64,000 nucleotides of DNA. It comes from Siniperca chuatsi. Lineage: Eukaryota; Chordata; Actinopteri; Centrarchiformes; Sinipercidae. The notes beneath the pieces are model-generated. The model had not been told where the DNA came from and ran no database searches. It was given only the letters and a program-made list of their open reading frames with translations. Location: assembly GCF_020085105.1 (NCBI RefSeq), contig NC_058063.1, forward strand, positions 22,787,066-22,851,065. The letters run 5' to 3'. The position numbers were made by a program, and so were the translations under genes. This document shows positions 41,581 through 52,903 of this stretch, one piece after another; the first letter of the stretch is position 1, and the number at the start of each line of letters is the position of its first letter.

Positions 41581-43085
41581 GGAAGGGTGGACGGATGGAT
41601 GGAAAGACAGACAAGACAGAGGGGAGCAGAGAGGAACCGTGGCTCGAAAGGAGGGAAGGAAGAAAGGAATGAAAGCGGGAAAGACCGTCCTCTCTCTGCC
41701 AGTGACCGATCCCGGAGGGAACGAGAGGCAGAGACCGAGAAAGAAGACAGTGAGACAGAGACGATCGGAGGGAGGGGTGAATAACCATACCTGTTTACAC
41801 CTGTGAAATCTCCCTTTAACCCCTTCTTCTCCCCCCTTCTGTCCCAGTATCTCAATGCTAATTCGCTTCCTGTCAGGCTGCATTCACACACAAACTCAGC
41901 GGGATGTGAAACTCTTTGTGGTTCAGATCTGGTTTCCTCCTGGGTGTCTAGACGAGCAGAAACCACTTTGAAATCCGGTTTGACCCCATTTACACCAACA
42001 GGAAAAGCTTTATTATTGAAAACCTGATACATGTTGTTGTAATGGCCTCCAGCAAGCTTTGAGGATCCAGAGATATCCAATCATGTGCTGTTATTTTGAA
42101 AAAACACAACACAGATATTGCCTAAAACATATCTTTATTCTCAAAAGGTAAATATTGTGCTAATTGGGAGATAAGGGTGAGACAGTTTCACTAATTTCAG
42201 TTACGTTCTAATGATGTCTCATGTTTGAAGTGGCTTTATTATAGTTTGTTGCAACATATTTATTCAGATTTTCAAAACAAAAGTCCTGAATTGCACTGAT
42301 GTAAGTAGATTTATTTCGGCCCAGTTACAAAGATGTTTCACTTCATCTATATACACTGACGTAACACAAATGAAGAAAGTTGCTGAACACAACAAGACAA
42401 TTTAAGTTGATTTTCTTATTTTGATATCACTGTGATAAGCTAGCCTCAGAATTTGCATGAAGAAGTCTTACATTAGCTTAAAATTGGAGGTAAACTTGAT
42501 TTTACAAAGGAAAAACTGAACAGAACCTTCATAAAAATGGGTTTTAGCTTTAGTTTCATAGCAATAAACAGGTGATCTTTGGCTATTAGCCTCCAATGAG
42601 CTGCCAAGATTAGCCAAACTCACGTTAGCCAAACTTAGAGGCTGTTCAACACCTCAAGGACTCATTTAAATGAAATAAAGAACTTTGTAGATGTATGATG
42701 TTCCACTGAAACAAAAACTGTACCACAAATCTCTTCTTCTGTCATGCTCTGAAACTCGTTCACATGCATATTCACATCCCTAAACTGTGAAATGTTGCCT
42801 CGTTAAACCAAAACTGTCCCTTCCCAAACTTTAAGGCCTGAGGTTTGTCCAGACGTCTGGTTTGATTGCACTGTTGTTATTGTGATAGAGTTATTTTTCT
42901 ATAAGTTGTTCCTGTATATTTTGGATGAATGTTGGTATAATTATTTGCCTGTTTTGTTATGTGTCACTCTGCCAGTTCATTTCGGGGGTTTATTTCCACC
43001 ACTGTAAGAAGGAATCTTATGTTGCTGTATTGTAAGGCAGTCTGTCAACCAATCGCTAATCTCTGATTTTATGATTAAAAGCATT
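41581..43085 (+). other. dkk2 3' UTR, extent uncertain
   Basis: After the stop the first ~200 bases are purine-rich. AATAAA occurs near 42,563 and 42,674, and an ATTAAA near 43,075. Any of these could end the transcript. Confidence 0.4.
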
Positions 43086-43089
43086 AGTC

Positions 43090-45521
43090 ATTTGAAACAT
43101 GTCTGTGTGTGTTCACTGCGTGAGAAAATGGATGTGTGGCGTGAGAGCATGTGAAAAGTGTAAGTTGCGCGAGTCTCACGGTCAATGCGTGAGAGTTGGC
43201 AGCCCTGTTCCTGTGCTAGAGTTGTGTGGCTGTGTAAAGACGCTAGGCTACAATGGCTAAATCACATCAATGTGATACTCTCTAGGACTATTGTGATGAA
43301 AGATCAGTCTGCTTAAATGAACCAAAAGCTAACGGGGTGAAAGTACGGAAGCCTCTTCACGTTAGAAACAACAGAGCTGCTGTGATTGATAGTAATTTTT
43401 CTCGGGTCGTTTTCTTGAGATAATGAGATTTTTACCACACTCCCCCTGAAACAACAAATTGCCACGTTTAAATTTCTCTTTATGTATGGATTAACCAAAG
43501 GAGATACAACGTGAAATGTGTTAATTAGCCAGCTTTAGAGGTTTTAATAGATGTATTTTCAAACTTTAGTCAGAGCCAGGCTAGCTGTTTTCCCTTCTTT
43601 CCAGTCTTTATTACTAAGCGAAGCTAACCACTTCCTTACACCAGCTCCCATTTTTCACAAAATGTTTAAGTAACATTTAATATCTGAGACAGAGAGGCCT
43701 AAATCTGGTCGGACCACATGTATCCGAAAACCAGGCAGTGAATGTTTCCCGGTACTGGTGGGTGGTGATAAGATTACCAAGAGGAAAAGATATCCCCACA
43801 GGCCCGTAAAGACGCAATGAAATTATTCCATCTGTGTAGATAAAAGTTATTTATGACCACAGAGTTAAATCTCACCCTCAGATATTTAAACTGCTTGCCG
43901 ATTTAAATGTGTGTCAGAAGGATAACAGGTGATTTCTGCCGTCATCCTGCAATGAAAAACAGACAGTTGAATGAAACAGGACGGAGGGTCTGTGGGTCGT
44001 TAAAAAGTAAAATGTACAAATACCATGCTTTAAAAATCATCAGATTGTCTTACATTGGAGTTTATGAGGTCTCAATTTCAACATTTTATCTGATTTATTT
44101 TCTTCTTTTGTCTGAATTAGTTGAGTAACATCAGATGTTTTATAGCTTATAAACACTCTAAAACTCGTACTTTCCATTCCACTGAAGCCTCACACACTTT
44201 ATGCATGGTCTTAATGTTTTGAATATTTAGTCCAAAAGGATCTTAAAAAGTTTTTTTTCCTGATATCTGCAGAAACCAACAATGTCTCCAAACCAAACAA
44301 CAGAAAACCAAATTTGTCATTGCCTTTCAAAATGACCCAAGAGCATTTTCTGATTTGAAATGTTAGCATGCCGGCTAACTAGCACTCGACACACAGTGCT
44401 AACATAGCCCCAGCATTACTTCCAAAGCCAAACAGAATATCAAACAGCTACATCAGTTTGTGGGGTTTCAGGCTATGTAAGAAGAACTCTTGCTCAGGAC
44501 TAGGACATCCACTGTGTGGGAATTGTTTCAAGCAGCTCTCACCTGTTCTTTATTGGATTTGGGGAAGTTTAAACTCCACAAGCCGAGCCAAATACCTTAC
44601 CCGAGACACTTTTGTCAAACTAATCCTCAAATCTCTTTCTCTGGTTGAAAATACGAAAAATAAAGCACAAATTTAATCTCTGCGTCGCTTGCATGTATGT
44701 ATTTCCATACCATACAGAGTTATTTTAAAACTATATAACAGTCTTACATTCTTCCTTTTTACACTGTACAATGATACTAAGGCTAACTAGCTACCCTGCA
44801 ATTCAAGAAAATGGCTGCTCTTTTATTTCCATGTCGCCTATGTGGATTACCTGGTGAGGATGCTAACGTTTTTACTTGTTAGCTTAAACCTCAGTCTTTT
44901 GGCAACATATCATGTATGTAGCCATCAAGTGCACATGAGCCTTTTACAGGCTTCTCGTTTTAAATCAAGTCAACTTGAGACTGTGTTTTTAACCAACTCA
45001 TGGAGCTAATGTTAATTAGCTAGTTAGAGTTGACAAAATTCGTTAGCGGTAGCCACCATTTCAATCGCTGCAGATTAAAAATGAGAAGCTGCTTTTGTTA
45101 AGCTCTGTCTTAAGTCAAGGAACGATTGTTTCAAAGAATTACTATGAATTTTGATGGTAAATCTGCCACTGTTATCATTGTAAACATCGTATGTATGGTC
45201 ACTTTTGGACTTGACAACTGCAACAACAGCCACCAGGGTAAACACATGTCATTTTAGGCTTTTGAATCCTTGTGAGGACAGTTTTGCAGAAGTTTCGCAA
45301 GAAGGACAAAACTTCACAGAGTCTGATGTGCTGATGTGTATGACCATACATGGTCATTTCTTTGTTTCCCAAAATCTTCCGAGAATCGATTTCCATCTTC
45401 CGGAGGCTCGCTGACATTGAGAGAGAAAAGGGACTGTGTGTTTGTGTGAGCATGTTCCCTCTTTTGTGGTTGGTAGCTGTTGGGCATCGCTGTCCTCAGT
45501 TTGGGCATGGTTGTTATAAAG

Positions 45522-45555
<34 letters not shown>

Positions 45556-46250
45556 CTTTTACATGCTTATGTCACTCTTCCATCCGTGTTCCCCAGCTTC
45601 CCTGTTGCTGCGTGTTCAGTATAGGTCAGTGACACACACCTATCTGCATTATCGTCACTTTGCCATCTGTGTTTCCCCGTTTCCTTGATGTCACAGTTCA
45701 GCTTTACACATGTGTTGTTCTGATGATAATATGATTAAACTGGTAAAGTAAAACAGCTTTCTGCTCTTAGCCATTGTTGTCGTGTTTTCAGCTGGTTGTG
45801 GGTTACCTCTGCCATCAGCGGGCCACAAAAAAATCAGTTAATGCTGCCTTTTGGTTAGTATTATGTTAGGGGGCTGGAGAATGCATTAATGTAGGTCCTC
45901 ACAAGTATAGTACAAAAATAGGAGGTCATCACATACTGGGATGACAGAAAAGATGAAAATGTGTGTATGTGTGCAGTCTGCTGATAATAATAGCTTCAGG
46001 TTATCTTATCTCTGTGGTTTGAGACTCTGTCAGGATAAACTGCGAGCAGATGATGATGTTTCTCTCTGCGGCAGCCGGAGGCACGAACAGTTTTCACTCT
46101 AACTTTATGTGACACAGAGGACGCTGACGGAGCTGCTCCACGTCCACGCTGAGGGTTGACCGCGGGGTCGGAGCTGCATGCGTTCATCCAGGTTTAACTG
46201 TAAAAATCCAGGTAGTTTCAGGTAAACCGATGACACGCGCACACACACAG
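43090..46250. other. Intergenic, no gene seen
   Basis: Between dkk2 and gimd1. Contains a (CA)n run at 45,525-45,553 and pieces of the GGGGACC/tgaggac repeat family (~45,240 and ~45,840-45,990). ~46,010-46,200 is somewhat CpG-rich, but I see no exon. Confidence 0.4.
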
Positions 46251-46259
46251 TTATGGAAG

Positions 46260-46915
46260 CTCATTTTCACCAGTTGAAAGGGGATTTTTCTCAGAATTAT
46301 GAGACGTTATCTCTTGTTTATGAGACAATAAGTTATAATTATCAGATGGTATTTATTTAATTATTACCATCATAAATACGAGATAGTATGTCACGTTTAC
46401 TGTACTGTATGCTTTGGTATGTCATAATTATGAGAATAAAGTTAAGAATGTTAATAAGTTTCTCAGAACTACTAAACTCTCTCATAACTATGACAAGCTT
46501 TAATGATAAGATTAATAATAATGACATACTTAATTATATCATACTTTAGTATGATTATGACTTATATAACTATTATGACAAAGTATTATGCGATATTATG
46601 TCTTAATTATGAGATCATATGAGATGGTATACTTTAATTATTATTATCATCATTAATATCTCATAATTATGACTTAGTATCTCAGTATTATTAGATATTA
46701 TCTCTTAATTATAAGATATGAGAATATAATAGTGAGAATGTTATGAGTATCTCTCATGAGATTTCACAATTATGAGAATATAATTATGATCAGTTTTAAT
46801 GGTGAGATTAACTGTCATGAGATCTCACAATTATGAGATAAGTATGACATAGTATCAACGTTCTCATAATTATGAGAAACAGTTTTCTCATGTCATAACT
46901 ATGAGATCCAAAAAG
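46260..46915. repeat. Palindromic 'cataattatgag' repeat region
   Basis: Dozens of imperfect copies of 'tcataattatgagat' and variants over ~650 bases, AT-rich and self-complementary. The same motif fills the MITE-like element at 40,056 and flanks the insertions in gimd1 intron 1. Confidence 0.75.
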
Positions 46916-46924
46916 CTTAGTGGC

Positions 46925-46928
<4 letters not shown>

Positions 46929-46959
<31 letters not shown>
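46929..46959. repeat. (CA)n microsatellite
   Basis: About 30 bases of CA. A similar run lies at 47,083-47,106. Confidence 0.9.
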
Positions 46960-46963
<4 letters not shown>

Positions 46964-47821
46964 TTCCCTTTTAAGGCGTCCCTTCAAATCTAAATTGCAG
47001 GGATGTTTGTCAGTTTTACAACCTAATAAAACTACAGAGCGAGGGACAGATGGGTTGGACTGGTTATTATTTAACCGGTAACTACACACACACACACACA
47101 CACACATACACACACAACCTCCCATATCGATCAGTCCAGGAAATGTGTCTGTTTGCCTCTCCTGCTAAGGTAAAGCAGGTAAGGCTCACTTTTGTAAATT
47201 ACGTTGATCGTAGAGTTTCGATGTCTTGTACTTAAATAAAAAGTTGATTCTTTAGCAGCAGGTCCATCATGGCTGATATACGGGATCATAATGAGGCACC
47301 TATGGAGTCTGGTTACGGTCAGTTTTAGGTTCAATCCAAAGCGAGTCACTGCTTTATACACACACTGCTGATAAAACTGATGTTAAAACAGTGTAATCTG
47401 TCACGGTTAAATTGGGCTGTTTCCACTGATACAAATGCTGCTTTTGATTTTACGGATAAAATCTGTAAAAAAGTCGTTTTAAATTTTTGATTGAATCATT
47501 TTAGCAATATTTTCCATTTCTATCTGTGGATTACAACATCAACAGAAGTTTTTAAAGGTTTTATTCCAGCCTGAAAATTGTATGAATAAATGGAATGGAA
47601 GTGTTTTATTGTTTTCCTGCTTTTTAAAATTTATAGAGATAATATAAAAATGCATTTTCTACACGTTGTTTTTTAGGACAAATAATACGTTTTCATAAAT
47701 AAGATTATTTAACAACAAAAAATGTTTAACGTTAAAAGGGATGCAATCAGGAAGTCATTACTCGCCAAACAGCAAAACATTTTGTTGTTCATTTTGAAAC
47801 TTAGTTCCATCGTATCCTGAG

Positions 47822-49825
47822 ATGGCGCTCGGCACGGAACACGGTCGCCGTGGCAACAACGCCTTCAGAATCCTCAGCAGCCGGGGTCGTCGGCTCAGCG
47901 AAGGCGAGCGGAATGTGCTGTCCCTGAACGTGCTGTTGCTAGGCGACAGGCAGAGTGGGAGGAGCTCTGTGGGGAATGCTCTTATTGGTCAGTTTTACAG
48001 ATTCGCCAAATCACACCTTTGAAATTTTTGCTTTTGGAATCTTCACATTTCTTCAGCTCAGTGTAAATATACTCGATGTAAGTCAAAACTCTGACTTACT
48101 AAGACAAAATTATGAGATACAAAGTCACATATTTCAGAATCAGAAATCCTTTATTGATCCCCGAAGGGAAACTCTTTGTTACAGCAGCTCGCCTTTACGT
48201 CAGTGCACACAGGAGGAAGTACTAGCAAAAAATATAATACAATATAAAAACAGGTCAGAAAATAAATGAAGTACCAGGTGGGTTTAAGTATAAAATAAAA
48301 TAAGTGTGAAGTACCAAGTGGGTTTACCGGTTGATGATGATAATACGATATTTGATCTACTAAGTACAAATATGAGATCAAAGTTATGACTTACTAAAGG
48401 TCTGATCACACCAGCATTTAAAACAGCAAAATGTCTTTCCAGTAGAATCGCTGCGATTGGTGGATTCGCTGCACAAATTTCTCACGTCAGTTTTTACTTT
48501 GGTGAACTTTAACTCGCAAATTTGCGCAGTTGACCGATAGCAAGCCGTCTTGACAGAGCTGATCTTTGGGTGGACCATTGAATCTCCTCTGTCGGAGTAT
48601 AAACTGCTCCACAGCACAGACCTGGTTTACACACAGGTAGGAGACAGGAGTCCATCATACTGATACATCTGCTGAATAAACTGCGTGAATTTATTTTCCC
48701 GTTTGCAACCGAGCTAACAAGCTTGTGTTATTGAATGAAATTATGAACGATCCTGAGAACAAAATGCCAGGGGAAAGTAAACAGCGAAGTACAGAGAAAA
48801 TAGAGAGAAGCTCAGAGATGCAACTCGCTTGCATTAGCATGTTCCCGGCTTGCTAACCTATTAGTCGTTAGTTTGCCAGCCACAGTAGTTCACCAACTAG
48901 CCCTCTGAGTAGTCCTTAGGTCAAGAAGCATCTAGCATCTCTATCTTGATTCAAAAATTTGATTTACCATATCACAACTGTGACTCATTATCACATAATT
49001 TAGTATCTCATATTTTTGACTTACCATGACATTTTTACCATCATGCATTTCATTCATGTTTTTCTTTTCCTGGCGGAAATGGGCTTGTATAACGTTCAGA
49101 TGGTAAACATTTACATAGCACCAATTCATAACAGAAGTTATCACTTCCTACAGAGCAGGTCCAGACCGAACTCTTCGTAATAAATTCATTTGTTGGGCAG
49201 GTGGAGAGGCGTTCCAAACGGGCACCTGCATTTCTGGCCTTTCCTTGACGACGGAGTTGCAGCTCCTAAGCCGAAATTTCCAGAAGTATTTCAGAAGACA
49301 GGGGGCGGAGTCTGACCTCATGTTGCGAGTGGTTGACACGCCCCCTATGTTGCCCCGCCCACAGAGCGTGCACGAGCTCTGCCCTGAGGGCGTGCACGTA
49401 CTTGTGCTCGTTGTGAGAGCTGACCTGCCGCACGACAACACACACCTGGAGGAGCTCGTGGAGGTATTTAAACACACACACACACACACAGACACTACGT
49501 ATGTGTGTGATTTTTTGGGTGATTTTGTGTATTTTTTTTCTGTGTTCAGAGTCTCTTCGGTCCAGAATGGCGTCGTCACGCTTTACTCGTTCTCACACAC
49601 GCTGACCACCTGGAGGAGGCGGGGCTTCACCTGTCAGTCTACCTAACACAGACCAGTGATTGGCTGAGAGCTCTGGCTGAAGAGGTGGAAGGAGGAGTCT
49701 TCCTCTTGGACAACAGCTGTGATTGGCCGTCAATCAGAGGACGGCCGTTGAGAGACCGACTGCTCCGCCTCTCAGCCAGGAACCATCACAGAGCTCTGAC
49801 AGTCAGGACAGAGGTCTCACTCTGA
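47822..49825 (+). CDS. gimd1: GIMAP-family P-loop protein, GIMD1-like
   Basis: Small AIG1/GIMAP-domain protein. Exons: 47822-47987, 49201-49463 and 49550-49825, phases consistent, 234 aa. The first exon reads MALGTEHGRRGNN and then LNVLLLGDRQSGRSSVGNAL (P-loop). The second has LRVVDTPPMLPRP (G3 region) and VLVLVVRADLPHDN. The third has HALLVLTHADHLEEAGLHL (G4 region). The name rests on domain plus position: human GIMD1 lies on 4q24 beside AIMP1, and it has the same LFTHAE... and VQRADVP-like segments. Odd: the P-loop lysine is Arg (GDRQSGRS), and the G3 Gly is Pro (DTPP), so GTP binding may be weak or lost. The donor of exon 2 (GAG/GTATTT) is weak. Function is poorly known even in mammals. 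Confidence 0.85.
48135..48340 (-). mobile_element. LINE 3'-end fragment in gimd1 intron 1
   Basis: Matches the 3' end of the LINE at 6451 ('tttattgatccccg', 'gggaaactctttgtt', 'acgtcagtgcacacagga', 'taccaagtgggttta'). About 200 bp, 5'-truncated, inserted within 'tcataatt' type repeat sequence. Confidence 0.75.
48395..48960. mobile_element. Non-autonomous DNA element, copy 1
   Basis: Shares 'tataaactgctccaca' and 'gacctggtttacacaca', followed by 'aggagacaggagtc', with 56,540-57,150 in the same orientation. The left end 'ggtctgatcacaccagc' resembles the inverse of 'ctggcgtgaccgggcc' at the right end of copy 2. Non-coding. Inside gimd1 intron 1. Confidence 0.55.
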
Positions 49826-50074
49826 CTCTTTAAAGAGGACCACACACTTTTTTTTTAAAATTCGTATTGGCATATGATGTTAATACAGATGATTTTTCCA
49901 ACAGAATCACATAATGTGTGTAAAAAACAGCTTTTTCTGCTGAAAATTACGTTAATAGTAACTCCTTATTCTCTGCTGTCCAATCAGCGGAAAGTAGAGG
50001 CGGGCCTTCCTTTCTTCAGGTCATATGTAATCAAGAACACTCAGGAAACAGATGATTGTGGTTTCAAGTGAGTT

Positions 50075-50087
50075 TTTAATGAATAAA
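50075..50087. terminator. Overlapping convergent poly(A) signals
   Basis: The 13-base string 'tttaatgaataaa' holds AATAAA on the plus strand (50082-50087, 257 bases after the gimd1 stop) and ATTAAA on the minus strand (50080-50075, ~195 bases after the aimp1 stop). Confidence 0.55.
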
Positions 50088-50272
50088 CAACAGTGATGCA
50101 CCTGAAATGTATTCTTCTTTTGTTAGCTAACACATCTAGCTACTAACTAGCTAAGTGTTCGTCAGTAGCTGCCTAGCCACAGCAGAGTAGGCTTTTCACA
50201 ATAAAAGTATTCTGGTGCACATCATGTCTTCAGCATCTGTCTTGTCCTGTATGACGTGGCCCCTCGCTGTGT

Positions 50273-52693
50273 CTATCTGATGATGCAGTTGGTGAGGGAC
50301 GGGGCCCTGCATAGGCCCTTCCCCTTCACCTCAAATCTGCAGCCTTTATAGTTGGCCACGCCCCTGCAGTCGACCTGCAGGTCGGGCTGAAGAAGCTCCC
50401 AAACCCTCTGTTTGGACTGCAGCTCTCTGTCCGGGTCACCTGAACACACAGAGAGTGGGGTTCATGATTACCTGGAAAAGACATTGTGGAAAATCCCAAA
50501 AGCCACTTTCACCTTTTGCAGCCAGTTGACCCGACGGCCAACAAATGTTTGCCGCCGTACCGGTTGTTGTAAGTCTACTTACAGAATTTACCCTAGCAAC
50601 CACTACCACACCTGTGTCGACTGAAGATGACATCAACGGCACAGATACAGTCACTTGCTGCTGACTGGTTAGGGCAACATAACCCTAAATTAGCTAGCTT
50701 GACTAGCTGTTGTGACTGGCTAGCGCTGTTTCCAGCTAGATAGCATTTTTGCTAACTAGCCCCACAAATGGTCACTACATTACCATGTAAACTTCCTGCA
50801 CCTGCGAGGACATAACAAATGAATATGTGCCACTTTCTCATCTGAGTAGGCGCTAATTATAATGGCGGCCATTTTAAAGTGAAATTAGCTATTTGACAAA
50901 TCTCTGATGAAAAATGACTTCAGTCTATTTTTTGTTTGTTCATTAGATGAACTGCTTTGTTAATGCTGTTTAACTCATCCACTGCGTTTTTATTATTATT
51001 TTTATTGGAATTTCATCTTTGTAACCACGGTTACCAGGGTAGTTGAGAAAGGTAACTCTGTCTCCAGGGGCGGAGCCTGTGGGCGGGACCAGCAGCTCGG
51101 TGCAGTCATCAGAGGTGGAGCAACAGAGGAGGCGGGCCTGAGAGACCACGCCCCTCAGCTTACAGGCCTTGACGTTGCATAGCAACACAGCTAGACCGCC
51201 CCGGAGCTGCAGAGAGAGAGAGGTGAAATACTTTCTAAAATTATTTTTAGTAAAGACGACAGATTTTAAATGAAAGATTCAAAAAGAAAGAAAGAAAGAA
51301 AGAAAGGAGGAAGAAAGTAATAAAGGCAGGAAAGAAGGAAACAAATGAGAGAAAGGAAGGATTGAACTGAAAGGAATGGAAAGAGAAATTATTGATCTAA
51401 GAAAAGCAAGAAATCAAATGAGAAATTAAGAAACAAAACAGATACAATTTCAAAAATAGGGTGGTAATATCTTGAGAATAAAGCCGTAATATTTCAAAAA
51501 TAATGTCATAATATGATGAGAAATAAAAGTTTTAATACATCAAGAATTTGGTTGTACTATTGGGAGAATAAAGTCTGGGAAATAGTTGTAGTTTTCAAAA
51601 AATTTGTCTAAATGCTTAGAGAATAATAGTTTGAGAATAAACTCGTAGTAAAGTGAGAATAAAGTTGTAATATTTCAACAGCAAAGTAATTATTCAAGGA
51701 AAAAGGCAGTATTTTGAGAATAAAGTTGTGATGTTTTGAAACTAAAGTCTTGCGTTACCTCCTCCAGGTGTGTTTTCCCTCCCAGCTTGCTGACGACCGT
51801 GCGGGGGGCGTTCTCTCCCACGTCCACCTCCTGGACGGACAGCGCCTCGGCCAGCGGGTGGCGGCGGACGCTGAGGATCCGTCCAACCCGCAGGTCCAGT
51901 CGTGACACGTCGAGCCGAAGCTCCGCCCCCAAGGAGAGAGAGTCAGAGGTGGGACGAGCTAAGAGAGAGAGACAGGTGAAGTCAGTCAGTCTTCTATTTT
52001 AACTCCCTTCCTTCCTTCCTTCCTTCCTTTCCTCATTTCTTTCCCTCCTCATCTCACCTTTCCTCTCTCCTCTCCTCCTCCTGCTCTGTCTCTCTCTCTG
52101 GTCATGTGAGGAAGAGGAGGTGGGAGGAGGATTTGTAGGAACAGCCGCCGTTGCTCCAGCAGGGGAGGGAGGTTGATTGACAGGCATCGTAGGGGCGGGG
52201 CTAAGAGTTGGAGGAGGCGGGGCCGGGAGAACAAAGCCTTGGCTGAAAGAGAGAAAAAGAGACGCGACTGTTCTTTAACTGATGCTGTATCGCAAATAAA
52301 TGCAGGAATTTAATTTAATGTATCTGACTGTTTTTTATCTTTTGGACAAAACTCCAAAAGGTTTTGACTTAATAATGTTCTTATTAAATTAAAATAATCC
52401 ACTCTGGTTCTCTGTTATTTAAATCTGACCACGGTCGACGCTGAAGCAGCTCAGAGGGAAAGTAAATCATCTACAGTTGTCCGTGTGTGTCTGTGTGTTT
52501 CTCTTTCTATCCTTGTGAGGACTGGGTTGAGTTTATGAGAGTCAGGACAGTTTTGGAAAGTGAGGACATTTAGTCTCGTTCTCATGTCTTCGAGGGGCTG
52601 TTTAAGGGTTGAGACTTGGTTTTAGGGTTAAGGATAGAATCAGGTTTAGGGTCTGGGAATGCATTATGTCACTGAGGGTCCTCAAAAGTATGG

Positions 52694-52735
<42 letters not shown>

Positions 52736-52851
52736 CTGTGCGTCTCCTCTGTTTGTCTTGCAGCTGATTTCTCAGCTGTTCGATGTCTTTCTTCAGTTTG
52801 CCGTTTTCCACCAGAAGTTTCTTCTGATCTCTGACCGACGCCTGCAGCACT

Positions 52852-52903
<52 letters not shown>

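Noticed and set aside
41366-41788. Antisense and alternate-frame ORFs over the last dkk2 exon
   Set aside because: The dkk2 frame, with its ten conserved cysteines and phase-matched splice sites, explains the sequence.
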